Of a DNA stretch of 64,000 nucleotides, positions 1-9,021 are shown piece by piece. The notes beneath the pieces are model-generated. The model was not told the DNA's origin. It did no database searches and saw only the letters and a program-made list of their open reading frames with translations. The translations under genes and the position numbers were made by a program. Source of the stretch: Sphingomonas sediminicola (GTDB lineage: Bacteria > Pseudomonadota > Alphaproteobacteria > Sphingomonadales > Sphingomonadaceae); the NCBI RefSeq assembly GCF_014489515.1, contig NZ_CP060782.1, positions 1,612,001-1,676,000 on the forward strand, written 5' to 3'. Numbering within the stretch: the stretch's first letter is position 1; every line of letters begins with the position of its first letter.

Positions 1-183
1 GTCAGCCGCGTCGAGTCCCGCATCGCGGATCTTGCGCCGCGCGGCAGGACTTGCGCTGATTGCGGCTGCAGCAGCGGCCAGGCCTGCTGCCAACATTTCA
101 CGGCTCATCGCCGCCTTGGCGAGCTTGTCGACAGTGCTTTCACCGCCCGAAGACGATTTCTTCCGCGTTGTGGATTTGGCCAT
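1..183 (-). CDS. Hypothetical basic/Ala-rich protein, 3' end outside window
   Basis: An open frame starts at the ATG at 183 and runs off the left edge, so only the first 61 codons are visible. The N-terminus is basic and Ser-rich (MAKSTTRKKSSSGG), then comes a helix-like Ala-rich stretch at about residues 32-50, then a second basic patch (PAARRKIRDAG). A purine-rich site (AGAGAGG) lies about 8 bases upstream. The composition recalls small nucleoid-associated or granule-associated proteins, and phaR lies upstream on the same strand, but I do not recognise a family. A phasin or DNA-binding role would be a guess. Confidence 0.6.
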   Translation of the reverse strand, partial: MAKSTTRKKSSSGGESTVDKLAKAAMSREMLAAGLAAAAAAISASPAARRKIRDAGLDAAD

Positions 184-538
184 CGTAAACCTCTCTTTCG
201 GTCTTGCCCCAAAGACACTTCAACTGCTGAACGGTTCCGTTTCGGTAACGAACCGTGCCTGTAATTCCGAAGATTTCGATTGTCCAAAAACGTTAAAGGG
301 GACCGCTGCTCAAGCAACGATCCCTCGAACATGGTCAGCGGCCGGAAGTGATTGGCCGTCCGTCCAGCTTTACGGCCGACGAACACCCCTTTCCGACCTC
401 TGTGCTGAACCATGAGACATCGGATCACCTCCTTTCGCTGCGTTGAAGCTGAGGTGAGAATGATTCGTCCGGGCGCAAATCACAAGACTTGTAATGCGCT
501 ACAAATCTGCAATCTTTGGGAATTCGCGTGTCGAAATC
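184..538. other. Gene-poor stretch with an isolated strong RBS
   Basis: No convincing protein-coding frame is visible on either strand. The only clear signal is an extended Shine-Dalgarno sequence on the minus strand at 422-436, listed separately. The overlapping frame at 105-413 (-) conflicts with the better-supported gene at 1-183 and has no recognisable motif. Confidence 0.4.
422..436 (-). promoter_or_regulatory. Near-perfect extended Shine-Dalgarno sequence
   Basis: Read on the minus strand this is GAAAGGAGGTGATCC, a full complement of the 16S rRNA 3' tail. It is followed by an ATG at 420 that opens only a 16-codon frame (370-420, MSHGSAQRSERGVRRP then stop). A second ATG at 413 in another frame opens a longer ORF that overlaps the gene at 1-183. 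It may drive a leader peptide, or the downstream gene may be frameshifted. Confidence 0.45.
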
Positions 539-1026
539 CTACGCGCGGCAATCCTCGACAACATGAGCGATTTCGGTTCCCGCCGGCATGACCAGCGCTG
601 GTGATCCGGGCATCGAGACCGCGAACCGGCCGCGGCTGAATGCGATTGCGTCGAGCAGCGGATCCATCCCCCGACCTGCGCGATGATTCGTCCAGAAGGC
701 TGGTCGAACCGCGATGCAAGATTGCGAGAATCCGAGCTGGTCCAGAACGACAGACTGGATGCAGGCGCCGCGCTGATTCGCGACAATGTCACTAGCCGAG
801 TGAGCTTTCCGCAGGCGATGACCATGCGCGTCGCGCCCGCGCCGTCGACGAACGCGGCTTCGCTCCCGCCAGTGACGGCACGATAGGTCCAGGCGCCGGG
901 ACTGACCGGCCAGTAGCTGAAATCCATTTGCGCGGGCTGCGTCGTAACCTGAGCCTCGGCTAGCTGATTCAATTGGGGGCCAAACGCCAGCGCGCCGGCC
1001 ATCGCGACGAACGCGATCCTCCTCAC
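539..1026 (-). CDS. Hypothetical exported protein (frameshifted)
   Basis: I chose the GTG at 1026 because AGGAG lies about 5 bases upstream; the frame is open back to 1041, overlapping the phaR stop. The N-terminus MRRIAFVAMAGALAFGP is a signal peptide with a likely cut near AEAQ. The mature part (motifs SYWPVSPGAWTYR, GGSEAAFVDG, MVIACGK, PALVMPAGTEIAHVVEDCRA) resembles small periplasmic proteins common in sphingomonads, but I know no function. The frame breaks in a GGGGG run at about 669-673; restoring one G joins QVGG to MDPLLDAIAF and gives about 162 residues. It may be co-transcribed with phaR. Confidence 0.6.
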
Positions 1027-1037
1027 TTTCACTCCTG

Positions 1038-1577
1038 TCACTTGCCGAGGCGGTCGATCTTGTCTCGGAGCGCGGAAAGCTCCGCGCGCAGCTGCTCGAG
1101 CTCGGACTCGCCCGACGGCTTCTTGTCTTCTGTCGGCTTCGTCTTGGACGCTGCCGAGGCGGTGAACGCGCGGCTGGTGCTTTCGAACATTTCCATGTTG
1201 CGCTTGGCGAGATCAGCGAAGACCTTGCCGCCGAACGCATCGCGCATCGCGCTTTGGTTGCGCTGGAAGGCGTCCATCGCCGCTTCGAGATATTGCGGAA
1301 CCATGCCCTGCATCGAATTCCCGTAGAGCCCGATGAGCTGCTTCAGGAAATTCACCGGAAGCATGGTCGACCCGCGCGCTTCCTCGTCGACGATGATTTG
1401 CGTCAACACCTGACGAGTGATGTCCTCGCCTGTCTTTGCATCGACAACTTCGAACTCGCGGCCTTCGCGCACCATTTCGGCGAGACGGTCCAATGTGATG
1501 TAGGACGAGCTTTCCGTGTCGTAGAGACGACGGTTAGCATATTTCTTGATAGTCACCTTGTCCGAAGACTTGGCCAT
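1038..1577 (-). CDS. phaR: PhaR, polyhydroxyalkanoate synthesis regulator
   Basis: The 179-residue protein has the PHA accumulation regulator DNA-binding domain at its N-terminus (IKKYANRRLYDTESSSYITL, residues 10-29) followed by the PHB-accumulation domain (TRQVLTQIIVDEEARG, MLPVNFLKQLIGLYG). The C-terminus (about 150-178) is a charged helix suited to oligomerisation. In this family PhaR binds PHA granules and represses phasin and its own gene. Its start codon overlaps the region of the divergent PhaC-like hydrolase, which suggests shared control. Length and motifs are standard and the frame is intact. Confidence 0.93.
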   Translation of the reverse strand: MAKSSDKVTIKKYANRRLYDTESSSYITLDRLAEMVREGREFEVVDAKTGEDITRQVLTQIIVDEEARGSTMLPVNFLKQLIGLYGNSMQGMVPQYLEAAMDAFQRNQSAMRDAFGGKVFADLAKRNMEMFESTSRAFTASAASKTKPTEDKKPSGESELEQLRAELSALRDKIDRLGK

Positions 1578-1596
1578 GAACCGCTCCCGAGAACCG

Positions 1597-2658
1597 ATGG
1601 ACCACCTACTACCGGACCAGTGTGCACCGCAACATGAACACGCTCCGCGTCCGCTTCCGCTATTTCTCGAAATGGTACGGATGGTCGGCGAGCGCGATCC
1701 CGAGACCGCGCGCGCAGCGCTCGACGGGCTGGCGAAATACGAGAATGCGCCGAGGCCACGAACGCGTGTCCCGCTTCCGGTTGTAGCGAAGGTCGGTCCC
1801 GCGGTGCTCCGCGATCATGGCGGCGAAGGTCCGTGCGCAATCCTTGTCCCGTCGCTGATCAATCCGCCGGACGTGCTCGATCTCGATAAAGAGGTTTCGC
1901 TTGCCGCTGCGGTCTCGAACATGGGCCGCCGAGGTCTTCTTCTCGATTGGGGTGCTGCCCGGGATCGCGCGGATCTCGACGTTGCGGGGCATGTCGAAGA
2001 GCTGCTGGTGCCATTGATGTCGGAGCTGAACGAACCGCCGGCACTGATCGGCTACTGCCTCGGCGGGACGATGACGATTGCGGCAGCCAATCTCGCTCCG
2101 GTCGAGCGGGTTGCAACGATCGCCGCGCCGTGGCGTTTTTCGGACTATCCCGAAGACTCACGCAAGTCGCTGCTGGACTTGTGGATGCACGCGCGGCGGG
2201 CGGCTGCGGCTCTCAAGGTTCTTCCGATGGAAGTGCTGCAGGCGGCGTTCTGGTCGCTCGATCCGTCGCGGACCGTCTCCAAGTTCGCGCATCTTTCATC
2301 GCTCGATCCGACAGGCCCGCAGGCGCTACGCTTCATCGTGCTCGAGGACTGGGCGAACGAGGGCGAGCCCCTGCCCCTCCCCGCCGCGCGCGAGTTGATC
2401 GAGGATTTCTTCGGCGCGGACCTGCCCGGGACCGGAGGATGGAAAATTGGCGGCAAGACCATGACCGACGCCGTCCCTGTTCCGATGCTCCACTGCACCG
2501 CCGCGCACGACCGGATTACTCCGGCCCGGAGCGCACCTCATGGTGCGGTGCGCGAAATCGCCTCCGGTCACGTCGGAATGGTGGTCGGCTCGGCGCGCGG
2601 GAAGCTTCACGATGCGTTGTCGCGTTTCCTGGACCCGGCTTGCCGCTCCCAACCCTAA
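1597..2658 (+). CDS. PhaC-like alpha/beta hydrolase
   Basis: This is a predicted alpha/beta-hydrolase of the poly(3-hydroxyalkanoate) synthase-like group. The nucleophile elbow reads GYCLGG, with Cys as in PHA synthases instead of the Ser of lipases. LIDPP-type and LLDWG-type strand motifs precede it ([24 protein letters not shown]). A late Asp (HDRITP) and His (GHVGMV) can complete a Cys-Asp-His triad. At about 353 residues it is much shorter than true class I PhaC (about 580), so it may be a depolymerase-like or accessory enzyme. The start is uncertain: the ATG at 1576 overlaps the phaR start, so I prefer 1597. It is divergent from phaR, consistent with PHA metabolism. Confidence 0.8.
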   Translation: MDHLLPDQCAPQHEHAPRPLPLFLEMVRMVGERDPETARAALDGLAKYENAPRPRTRVPLPVVAKVGPAVLRDHGGEGPCAILVPSLINPPDVLDLDKEVSLAAAVSNMGRRGLLLDWGAARDRADLDVAGHVEELLVPLMSELNEPPALIGYCLGGTMTIAAANLAPVERVATIAAPWRFSDYPEDSRKSLLDLWMHARRAAAALKVLPMEVLQAAFWSLDPSRTVSKFAHLSSLDPTGPQALRFIVLEDWANEGEPLPLPAARELIEDFFGADLPGTGGWKIGGKTMTDAVPVPMLHCTAAHDRITPARSAPHGAVREIASGHVGMVVGSARGKLHDALSRFLDPACRSQP

Positions 2659-2678
2659 ACGCTAACGACCGCCGGAAC

Positions 2679-2755
<77 letters not shown>

Positions 2756-2783
2756 TTCTTCGAAATTTTCGTACTTGCAGGCG

Positions 2784-2810
2784 AAGCCCGCCGCCGAGCC
2801 CGGCGGGCTT
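2784..2810. terminator. Bidirectional hairpin terminator
   Basis: A perfect 10-bp stem, AAGCCCGCCG at 2784-2793 and CGGCGGGCTT at 2801-2810, encloses a 7-base loop. The T tract is weak on either strand. It lies between the tRNA-Arg gene (+) and the end of the small gene at 2826 (-), so it can serve both converging transcripts. Confidence 0.6.
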
Positions 2811-2825
2811 GCCATCGGCATCGAC

Positions 2826-3308
2826 CTATCTGTTCACGATCGTGGGATCGAGCGGGCAGGTTGGAATGCCATCGGCAGAGATCATGTTCGGCTCGACAGT
2901 CAGGCAATAGGTGTAGTCCTGGCCGTCCGAATTGGCATCATCGAGAAAAAGGGCTGTGCTCGACTGGAGAGATGGAACGAACTCCCCGGCGGTCGGAGCG
3001 CCGCCATTCTGCTTCTGCAGGCTGATCGCCTGGCTAACGTCGTTCGGGAACTGAGCGGTGTAACTGTTGCCCGAATTGTCGGTAATGGTCCCGGACAACA
3101 TGAACGTGATGTCCGTCTGGTTGCTGTACTGATTTCCAGGGTCGCTCATCTGGGTCAGGTCGATATTGCCATCGGAACTGACGACATTGGTGCTGGCCGG
3201 AATGCTCGCACCTTGCGAGTAACTCTTCTGGCTCACCGTCAAGACATTGCCGTTCAACTGGCCGGTGATGTCTACATTCACTGTAAGCGACATATCTGGC
3301 TTGGGCAT
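2826..3308 (-). CDS. Hypothetical beta-rich protein, partner of the TIR-TPR gene
   Basis: The 160-residue protein starts 12 bases after the stop of the TIR-TPR gene, so the two are very likely one transcription unit. It lacks a signal peptide and membrane segments. The sequence is rich in Ser, Thr, Asn and Gln with alternating hydrophobic positions (MSLTVNVDITGQLNGNVLTV, TDITFMLSGTITDNSGNSYT), which suggests a beta-sandwich. Only two Cys are present, both near the C-terminus. I do not recognise a family. Its position suggests a dedicated partner, sensor or effector for the TIR protein, but nothing in the sequence proves this. Confidence 0.75.
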   Translation of the reverse strand: MPKPDMSLTVNVDITGQLNGNVLTVSQKSYSQGASIPASTNVVSSDGNIDLTQMSDPGNQYSNQTDITFMLSGTITDNSGNSYTAQFPNDVSQAISLQKQNGGAPTAGEFVPSLQSSTALFLDDANSDGQDYTYCLTVEPNMISADGIPTCPLDPTIVNR

Positions 3309-3320
3309 AGGTCATCCCCT

Positions 3321-5433
3321 CTAGCTGTTGAGTAGCGCCCCCACGTCGTACCGAACACGGCTTGCCGTCGCGGGCGCGACTTGAGGCAGGCCAGCAATTC
3401 CCTGGTTGCGATTGAGATAAGAAGCGACGGCGAGCAGCCGAGGATCATTGAGGTGATCGGTGGGCAGCCGACTGGCGGCCCGAGCGAAGCTTTCCCGTGC
3501 TTTTGAATTTTCCCCGGCTGAGCGCCAGTGGACGCCCTCGAGCACGTCAACCATTACCCAGGCGAAGCGCTCTTCCTCGCTCGCCTTCCCGGCTGGGTCC
3601 CAGGAAAAATTCCGATCGAATTGCGCAATCTGCTGGCGGACCGCAGGCTGGTCCTTCGCACCGCTACTTATTGCGATCTGCATCCACCGGGCGGGGAGGA
3701 GACAATCGGTCCGCCAATTGGTGACGGTGCTGTCCAGTCGGACGAGCTTGGTGGCATTGTCGAGTGCCCAGCGGTTCGCTTGCCGCGCTTCCGCCCATTC
3801 GCGGGCAATAATGAGCGCCTCAGTTCGAATGTTCGCGGCCTTGATCGCAATCTCTTGCCACAGGCGATTTGATGCGTCCTGCGTCTGAAGCTTGCGGATT
3901 GTCTCGAAGCTTTGCCCTGCAGTTGCCGCCGCTTGCCGTGAAGACCCTGTCTCGAGCTGCAACTGAGCCAGCCGATATTGAGCGACAGCGAGCCCCTCTT
4001 TCGCCTTGCTGTCATTCCCGTCGGCGATGAGCATCTCGCGGTAAACCTGAATCTCCCGGCGCCGTTCTTCGAGTGCTCCCGAGAGGTCCAGCAGCTCGCG
4101 CCGTGCATCGGCTTTCCAGGCGATGGCCTGCGCACGAAAATAAGTCGGTTCGCGCTTGTCGGCCGATCGCTCTGCAATCTTGGCCCAGACCCGTTCTGTC
4201 AGGTCAAACTCGCGCAGCGCCTGCGATGCGCGATCGTCATCGAGCTCGACAATGCCCAGATTCTGGCTCGCGTAACCGATCTCCGCTGCCCAGGAGTCGT
4301 TGCCAGGGTCAAGCTTAACCAGCTTCTGGGCCTGCGTTAGATATTCCGTGAATGCTTGGCGTCCCGTCTTCAGGTCACCCCGCTGCCAAGCGATGTAGCC
4401 GACCCAGAAGACGCTTTGCGCGTGGTCGAAGATGCGCTGCCCGTTGTTCGGGTCGCGTGCTAGCAATTCCCGGGTTGTTCCAGCCGCCTGCCGGAAAGCC
4501 GCCAGCGCACCTTCGCTGTCGCCACGCAGATTGCGAATCTCGGCCACGAGCTGAAGCGCCCTGGCTCGCCTTCCCAACGCGTCGGGATCGAGCTTCGTCG
4601 GATCCTGTCGCGAATAATAGGCGAGCGCGCGACGGCCGACGGTGTCCATCACGTCCAGGCGACCGACTGGCTCCAGCTTCTTCCGCAGGTCCGTGAGCAT
4701 GAACTCGACGAGACCGTCCGCCTGCGTTCGCTGCAGTTGCGCCTCGTTGCGCTGCTGTCGTGCTTCGTCGCGGGCCACGACCGCCGTAATCGCAAGACCG
4801 CTGGTCACGGTCATTCCCCGAGCGACGCCGCGACGGCGTAGCGAAGCCGCCTCTGCCGCCGCTGCGCCTCACGGCGGACTAGTTCGTCAAGGCCGACACC
4901 GATCAGTCCGGCAACGACCTTCAGCTTGCCGACCCTCTTGCCGTCTCCTTCCGGCCGCAGGTCGGCAGCGATGGGCTCGGCAGGGACATCAGTGATCGTA
5001 CCGTCGGGAGCGACCACAAAGCGCATCGCCGGGGGAAGCATTCCTGCTCCTCCTGGCCGGGGATGCGGCTGGCCCAGGGCTCGCCTCCCGCAATGACCGC
5101 GAAGACACGCGCGTCGCCGTTGAGCTGCTTGAAATTCCTGATCTCTTCATTGACCCAGGGCGACGCCGCCGACGCGGGCGAGCAGACGACGATCAGGGCC
5201 GAAGCGCTGCCGAGCGCGTTCTTTATGGCTGCGTTGAGGCTTCCGGCGGCCGAAAGCTCCTCGCGATCCTTGAAGATGGGATGCAGACGGGCGGGCACGG
5301 GACCGAGTGGCGTGGCCGTACCGATCATGCGTTTGGGGACGCGATAGGTCTCCAGCTCACGGTGCAGCCATTCGGCGATCTGTCGATCCCGATGGCTGTA
5401 GCTCAGGAACGCAATGTACCGGAACTCCGCCAT
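3321..5433 (-). CDS. TIR domain - transmembrane - TPR protein (frameshifted)
   Basis: The reconstructed protein has about 704 residues. Residues 1-140 form a TIR_2-type domain: FRYIAFLSYSHRDRQIAEWL at the start, RLHPIFKDREELSAAGSLN, then ALIVVCSPASAASPWVNEEI. A membrane helix follows at about 205-225 (GLAITAVVA), then a long TPR-like helical region with many Ala/Leu/Arg repeats. Two -1 frameshifts interrupt it: in GGGGG at 5031-5035 and CCCC at 4816-4819 (plus-strand view). Restoring one base at each joins all three frames. The layout suggests a membrane-anchored signalling protein with a cytosolic TIR; NADase activity is possible but not shown. It is followed at once by the small gene at 2826-3308. 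Confidence 0.75.
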
Positions 5434-5654
5434 CGCGAATCGCCCCCGGGTCGTACAAGCGCGTAAACGCAAAATTAATAACATACAGAAGGAAGGCGGA
5501 CCAACCTGCGCCTCTGGGATTGCCCGCCTGCGCGGCACAAAACCCTTCCGTCGTTGGTCGAGGAACAGCTGCTAGGCCCTTGACTCGAAGGATTAATCCG
5601 GTCCCCATGACAACATTCCGGAAATAGGGGAATTCGGTGAAACGGGGCTCGACC

Positions 5655-6604
5655 ATGCAGCAGGGCTTTCGCGTCCAAGTCGTCGCGATGACCCTAGCGT
5701 TGCTCGCATCCGGTTGCGCCACGACGACGAACCCGTCCGCGCCGGTCAACGAGACGGTACTGGACGCAAATTCACAATATCTAGTCCAGGCCGAGGCCCG
5801 CGGCCGGTCGCTCAAGCTGAAGGTCGATCCAGGAGCGCCATACTTCGTCCTTCTCAACGACAAGGTCGCGAAGGAGCTGCGGCTGGTCGGCACCAAGGCT
5901 GCGACGCTCGCCGTTGGACCTATGCGCCTCAAAGGTAGCACCCGGTCAGAAAAGCTCACCATCGGCGGCGTTACAGCGTCGAAGCCAGTCATGTGGGTGA
6001 AGGGGCAGGCAATCGGGGACGCGGACGGGGTCATCAATCCCGCCAACCTTCCGGGCGATCGCGTAACCCTGCGCCTGCAGGCACCTCAGCCGGGCGAGCA
6101 GATCATCGAACTACCGATGCGCTTCGACCGACAGCGCGGCCTCTATCACGAGTTCGATTATGGCGGGCAGTTGATCCTTACCCGCTTCACCCTCGAGGAT
6201 AGGCTGACGACGGCGACCGGCGCGGCCGCCTCGGTGATTGCAAAAAGGCGTACCGGCCTTTGGGAGGGCGGCCCATTCGTGCACCAGGTGCGCTTCGGGT
6301 CTCGCGGCCCGTCCGCCGGATGGTCCTCGGTCAGACATTGTCGATAAAGGGCTTTCCGCTCAACGAATTCGCCGTGCGCATCATGGACGACCGCGGGAGC
6401 TATCTGCTTCCCGAAAAGGAAGTCCCGACGGCGGCAGCAGAAGACGAGGAAGGCGTTGTCGTCACCGGCAAGAATCGGCGCAGTTACGGCGCGGCGCACT
6501 TCTGGCTGATGATCGGCGGCAAGGACCTCTCCCGTTGCAGCACCATCAGCTACGACAGGCGTTCCAAGCGCATGGTCATGAGCTGCTCCATCACGACCTC
6601 ATAG
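5655..6604 (+). CDS. Lipoprotein with retropepsin-like domain (frameshifted)
   Basis: The N-terminus MQQGFRVQVVAMTLALLASGC is a lipoprotein signal with lipobox LASGC. The following region (LKLKVDPGAPYFVLLNDKVA) has the look of a pepsin/retropepsin flap-strand, but the usual D-T/S-G triad reads DPG, so proteolysis is doubtful. A late segment reads EGVVVTGKNRR. The frame breaks after RFG at about 6297-6299 (GGG, one G missing); the second frame continues SRPVRRMVLGQ to the end, total about 316 residues. The frame is open upstream to a GTG at 5637, but the ATG at 5655 starts the signal peptide better. The next exported gene follows 19 bases later. Confidence 0.6.
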
Positions 6605-6623
6605 TTCGAAGAAAGGGACGCAT

Positions 6624-7457
6624 ATGAAGAGTACCATCATGCTTGCCGCCGCGGCTACGGCGGTCTTTGCGTTTCCCGTCAACGCGAGCGCCCCTCAGCC
6701 CACTGTCGCTTCGGTCGAGCAGTTCGCAAAGTGCGCCACCGCCAATTACGAAGGCGCAGAGCTGCTTGCGACCCAGCCCGGCTCTGCCGAAGAGCAGGAG
6801 GTGCTGTCGGAGTACAACCGGCTCGGCTGTCACGCGCCTGCGATCGGCGCCGGCATTCTGCGAGGCGCAGTCGCGGAGCAACTGTTCAGGTCGGACTTCG
6901 GGAGCATCGGCGCCCGGGCGCGGCGTGACAACATCGAGGTTTTCACCGTCGACATGAGCGAACTCGAAGCATTGAGCGACGAGGCCAAGAAGCGCATCGA
7001 CTATGTTGCATTCGGAACCTGTGTTGCGGCGTCCGACCCGCAGGCTTCGTCCAGTGTGCTGAGCACGGCAGTAGAAAGCGCAGAAGAACGCGCCAGGCTG
7101 ACGGCGCTTGTCCCGCAATTCGCTTCATGCCTGAACGAAGGAGAGCGCTTCACCTTCTCCCGCGCCGACCTCAGGAGCGCACTCGCGGAAGGTGCCTATC
7201 GGCTCGCACTTGCCCAAACCCTTTCCCAGGAAGTCGTCGTCACCGGCACTCGTGATCCGTCGAAAACCGTCCAGTGCAAGCTTCAGGATGTCGCGGGAAC
7301 ACGCATCCGCAGGAACATCTGCCGTACTGAAGCACAGTGGAAGGATCAGGACCGGGCCAAGGAATATAGTGCGGAAGAGATCAAGCGCCGGGCCCATGAA
7401 TTCGAAGAAATCCAAACGACGATCGAGACAAGGACCCGGTTTCCCAGCGGAACGTGA
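6624..7457 (+). CDS. Hypothetical exported protein with VVVTG motif
   Basis: The 277-residue protein has a clear signal peptide (MKSTIMLAAAATAVFAFPVNASA). An AAGGG ribosome site lies upstream. The mature protein is mostly helical, has paired cysteines (FAKCATANYEG, RLGCHAP, FGTCVAAS, FASCLNEG, TVQCKLQD, RNICRTEAQ), and ends in a charged helix. Residues about 203-209 read VVVTGTR, very like the N-terminal box of TonB-dependent receptors. It probably shares a transcript with the lipoprotein upstream. I do not recognise a family. Confidence 0.75.
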   Translation: MKSTIMLAAAATAVFAFPVNASAPQPTVASVEQFAKCATANYEGAELLATQPGSAEEQEVLSEYNRLGCHAPAIGAGILRGAVAEQLFRSDFGSIGARARRDNIEVFTVDMSELEALSDEAKKRIDYVAFGTCVAASDPQASSSVLSTAVESAEERARLTALVPQFASCLNEGERFTFSRADLRSALAEGAYRLALAQTLSQEVVVTGTRDPSKTVQCKLQDVAGTRIRRNICRTEAQWKDQDRAKEYSAEEIKRRAHEFEEIQTTIETRTRFPSGT

Positions 7458-7529
7458 TCGAGCACCGGCTGAACTCTTGATCATAAGCTAAATTGGAACC
7501 CCGCCCGCAGCGCTCCCGTTGGGCGGGCA

Positions 7530-8309
7530 ATGATCCATCTGCCACTTACCCCGCCCGAGGACTTCGAGCCCCCGAACTCATCCGAGGATTTCTATGCCGA
7601 AGTCATCAGGCTGATGGCGGAATCGGAAATCCCGTTCCTCCTGTCCGGCACTTACGCCTTGGCCTGCTACACCGGCATCAAGCGCCCGACGAAGGATGTC
7701 GACGTTTTCGCCAAGGCCGGTGACGCACTACGGATGCTCTCGTTCTTCAAAGACAAGGGCTTCGACGTGGAAATCGTCGACGACCGCTGGCTCGCCCGAG
7801 TGACCCGGGGCGAACAGTTCGTCGACATCATCACCAACATGCCAACCTCGGCCACGCATGTGACGGACGAGTGGTTCCAGGACGCTCCGGAAGCGCGCCT
7901 GTTCGATACAAAGGTGCACCTAGTTCCGCCAACCCAATTCGTCTGGTCGAAGATTTATGTGCAGGACCGCTACCGCTACGACGGCGCAGACGTCGCGCAC
8001 ATGATTCTCAAGCGCTCAGAGGACATCGACTGGACGCAGCTCATTTCAAGCATGGAGTTGCACTGGGAGGTGCTGCTCGTCGCTGTCCTCAATTTCCGCT
8101 TCATCTATCCCAGCGAGCGTCATCTGATCCCGCGCTGGGTGATGGACGAGCTCCTTGAACGGCTGCACGCCCAGCTGGCGATGCCTTCGGCGGGAAAGAA
8201 GGTCTGCCGCGGCCGGATCTTCAGCCCGCGCGACTACCAGATCGACATCGGTGAATGGGGCTTCTCCGAAGCGGTTGGCAACCTCGAAGAAGATTATGCC
8301 AAGCACTGA
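7530..8309 (+). CDS. Nucleotidyltransferase-fold protein
   Basis: The 259-residue protein has a minimal nucleotidyltransferase signature: GTYALACYTGIKRPTKDVDV at about 39-58, containing the G-T and D-x-D elements, and a third acidic position in FVDIITNM. It resembles the AbiEii/MNT-like superfamily and unannotated nucleotidyltransferases of alphaproteobacteria. Its last 14 bases overlap the start of a metallophosphoesterase gene, so the pair is translationally coupled. Possible roles are nucleotidylation of RNA or protein with removal by the partner. No antitoxin-like small gene is adjacent. Confidence 0.75.
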   Translation: MIHLPLTPPEDFEPPNSSEDFYAEVIRLMAESEIPFLLSGTYALACYTGIKRPTKDVDVFAKAGDALRMLSFFKDKGFDVEIVDDRWLARVTRGEQFVDIITNMPTSATHVTDEWFQDAPEARLFDTKVHLVPPTQFVWSKIYVQDRYRYDGADVAHMILKRSEDIDWTQLISSMELHWEVLLVAVLNFRFIYPSERHLIPRWVMDELLERLHAQLAMPSAGKKVCRGRIFSPRDYQIDIGEWGFSEAVGNLEEDYAKH

Positions 8310-9021
8310 AACCATTACGATTGCCGCCATCGGCGACCTCCACGTCGCCGAGAACAGCACCGCCCCGTATCGCGAGATGTTCGCGGAGATCTCTCGCGTC
8401 GCGGATGTGCTCGTTCTCTGCGGCGACCTCACAAATTTCGGGAAGACGAGCGAGGCCGAAATCCTGGCGGAGGATATCCAAACCTCGGCGATCCCAGTCA
8501 TTGGCGTGCTCGGCAACCACGATTACGAATGCGGGCAGCCCGAAGTCGTCGCCGAGATTCTTCATGAGGCGGGAATGACCGTGCTCGACGAGCAGGCAAT
8601 CGAGATCAAGGGCGTCGGTTTTGCCGGCGTCAAAGGCTTCATGGGCGGATACGGGCGCGGCGAGCTCGCCCCGTTCGGTGAGCCCATCGCTAAAGCGTTC
8701 GTCGACGAGGCGATGAACGAGGCTCGCAAGCTCGAGAATGGGTTGCGCTCATTGCGCACCGAACGCAGCGTTGCGGTGCTTCATTACTCCCCGATCATCG
8801 ACACGCTCGAAGGCGAACCGATCGAGATTTTTCAGTACCTGGGGTCGGCGCGTCTGGCGGATGCGATCGACCGCTTCGACCATGTGAAGGCTGTCGTTCA
8901 CGGCCATGCACATCACGGAAAATATGAAGGCCAGACGGTGCGCGGGGTTCCCGTCTACAACGTCGCGCAATTCGTGGTCCGCGAGCAATTCAAGCGCCCC
9001 TACGCGCTGCTCGAAATCTAG
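8296..9021 (+). CDS. Calcineurin-like metallophosphoesterase
   Basis: The 241-residue protein carries the metal-binding motifs of the family in order: GDLHVAEN (residues 14-21), LCGDLTNFG, LGNHDYECG, LHYSPI and VHGHAHHGKYEG. These provide the D-x-H, GD, GNHD, H and GHxH ligands of a dinuclear site. No signal peptide is present, so it is cytosolic. The start at 8296 lies inside the nucleotidyltransferase gene (14-base overlap), and its end overlaps the converging AI-2E gene by 4 bases. The substrate is unknown; family members cut phosphodiesters and cyclic nucleotides. Confidence 0.88.
   Translation: MPSTETITIAAIGDLHVAENSTAPYREMFAEISRVADVLVLCGDLTNFGKTSEAEILAEDIQTSAIPVIGVLGNHDYECGQPEVVAEILHEAGMTVLDEQAIEIKGVGFAGVKGFMGGYGRGELAPFGEPIAKAFVDEAMNEARKLENGLRSLRTERSVAVLHYSPIIDTLEGEPIEIFQYLGSARLADAIDRFDHVKAVVHGHAHHGKYEGQTVRGVPVYNVAQFVVREQFKRPYALLEI

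Noticed and set aside
422-436. GGATCACCTCCTTTC as the 3' end of a 16S rRNA gene
   Set aside because: Only 15 bases match and the upstream helix 45 sequence is missing; it is a ribosome site on the other strand.
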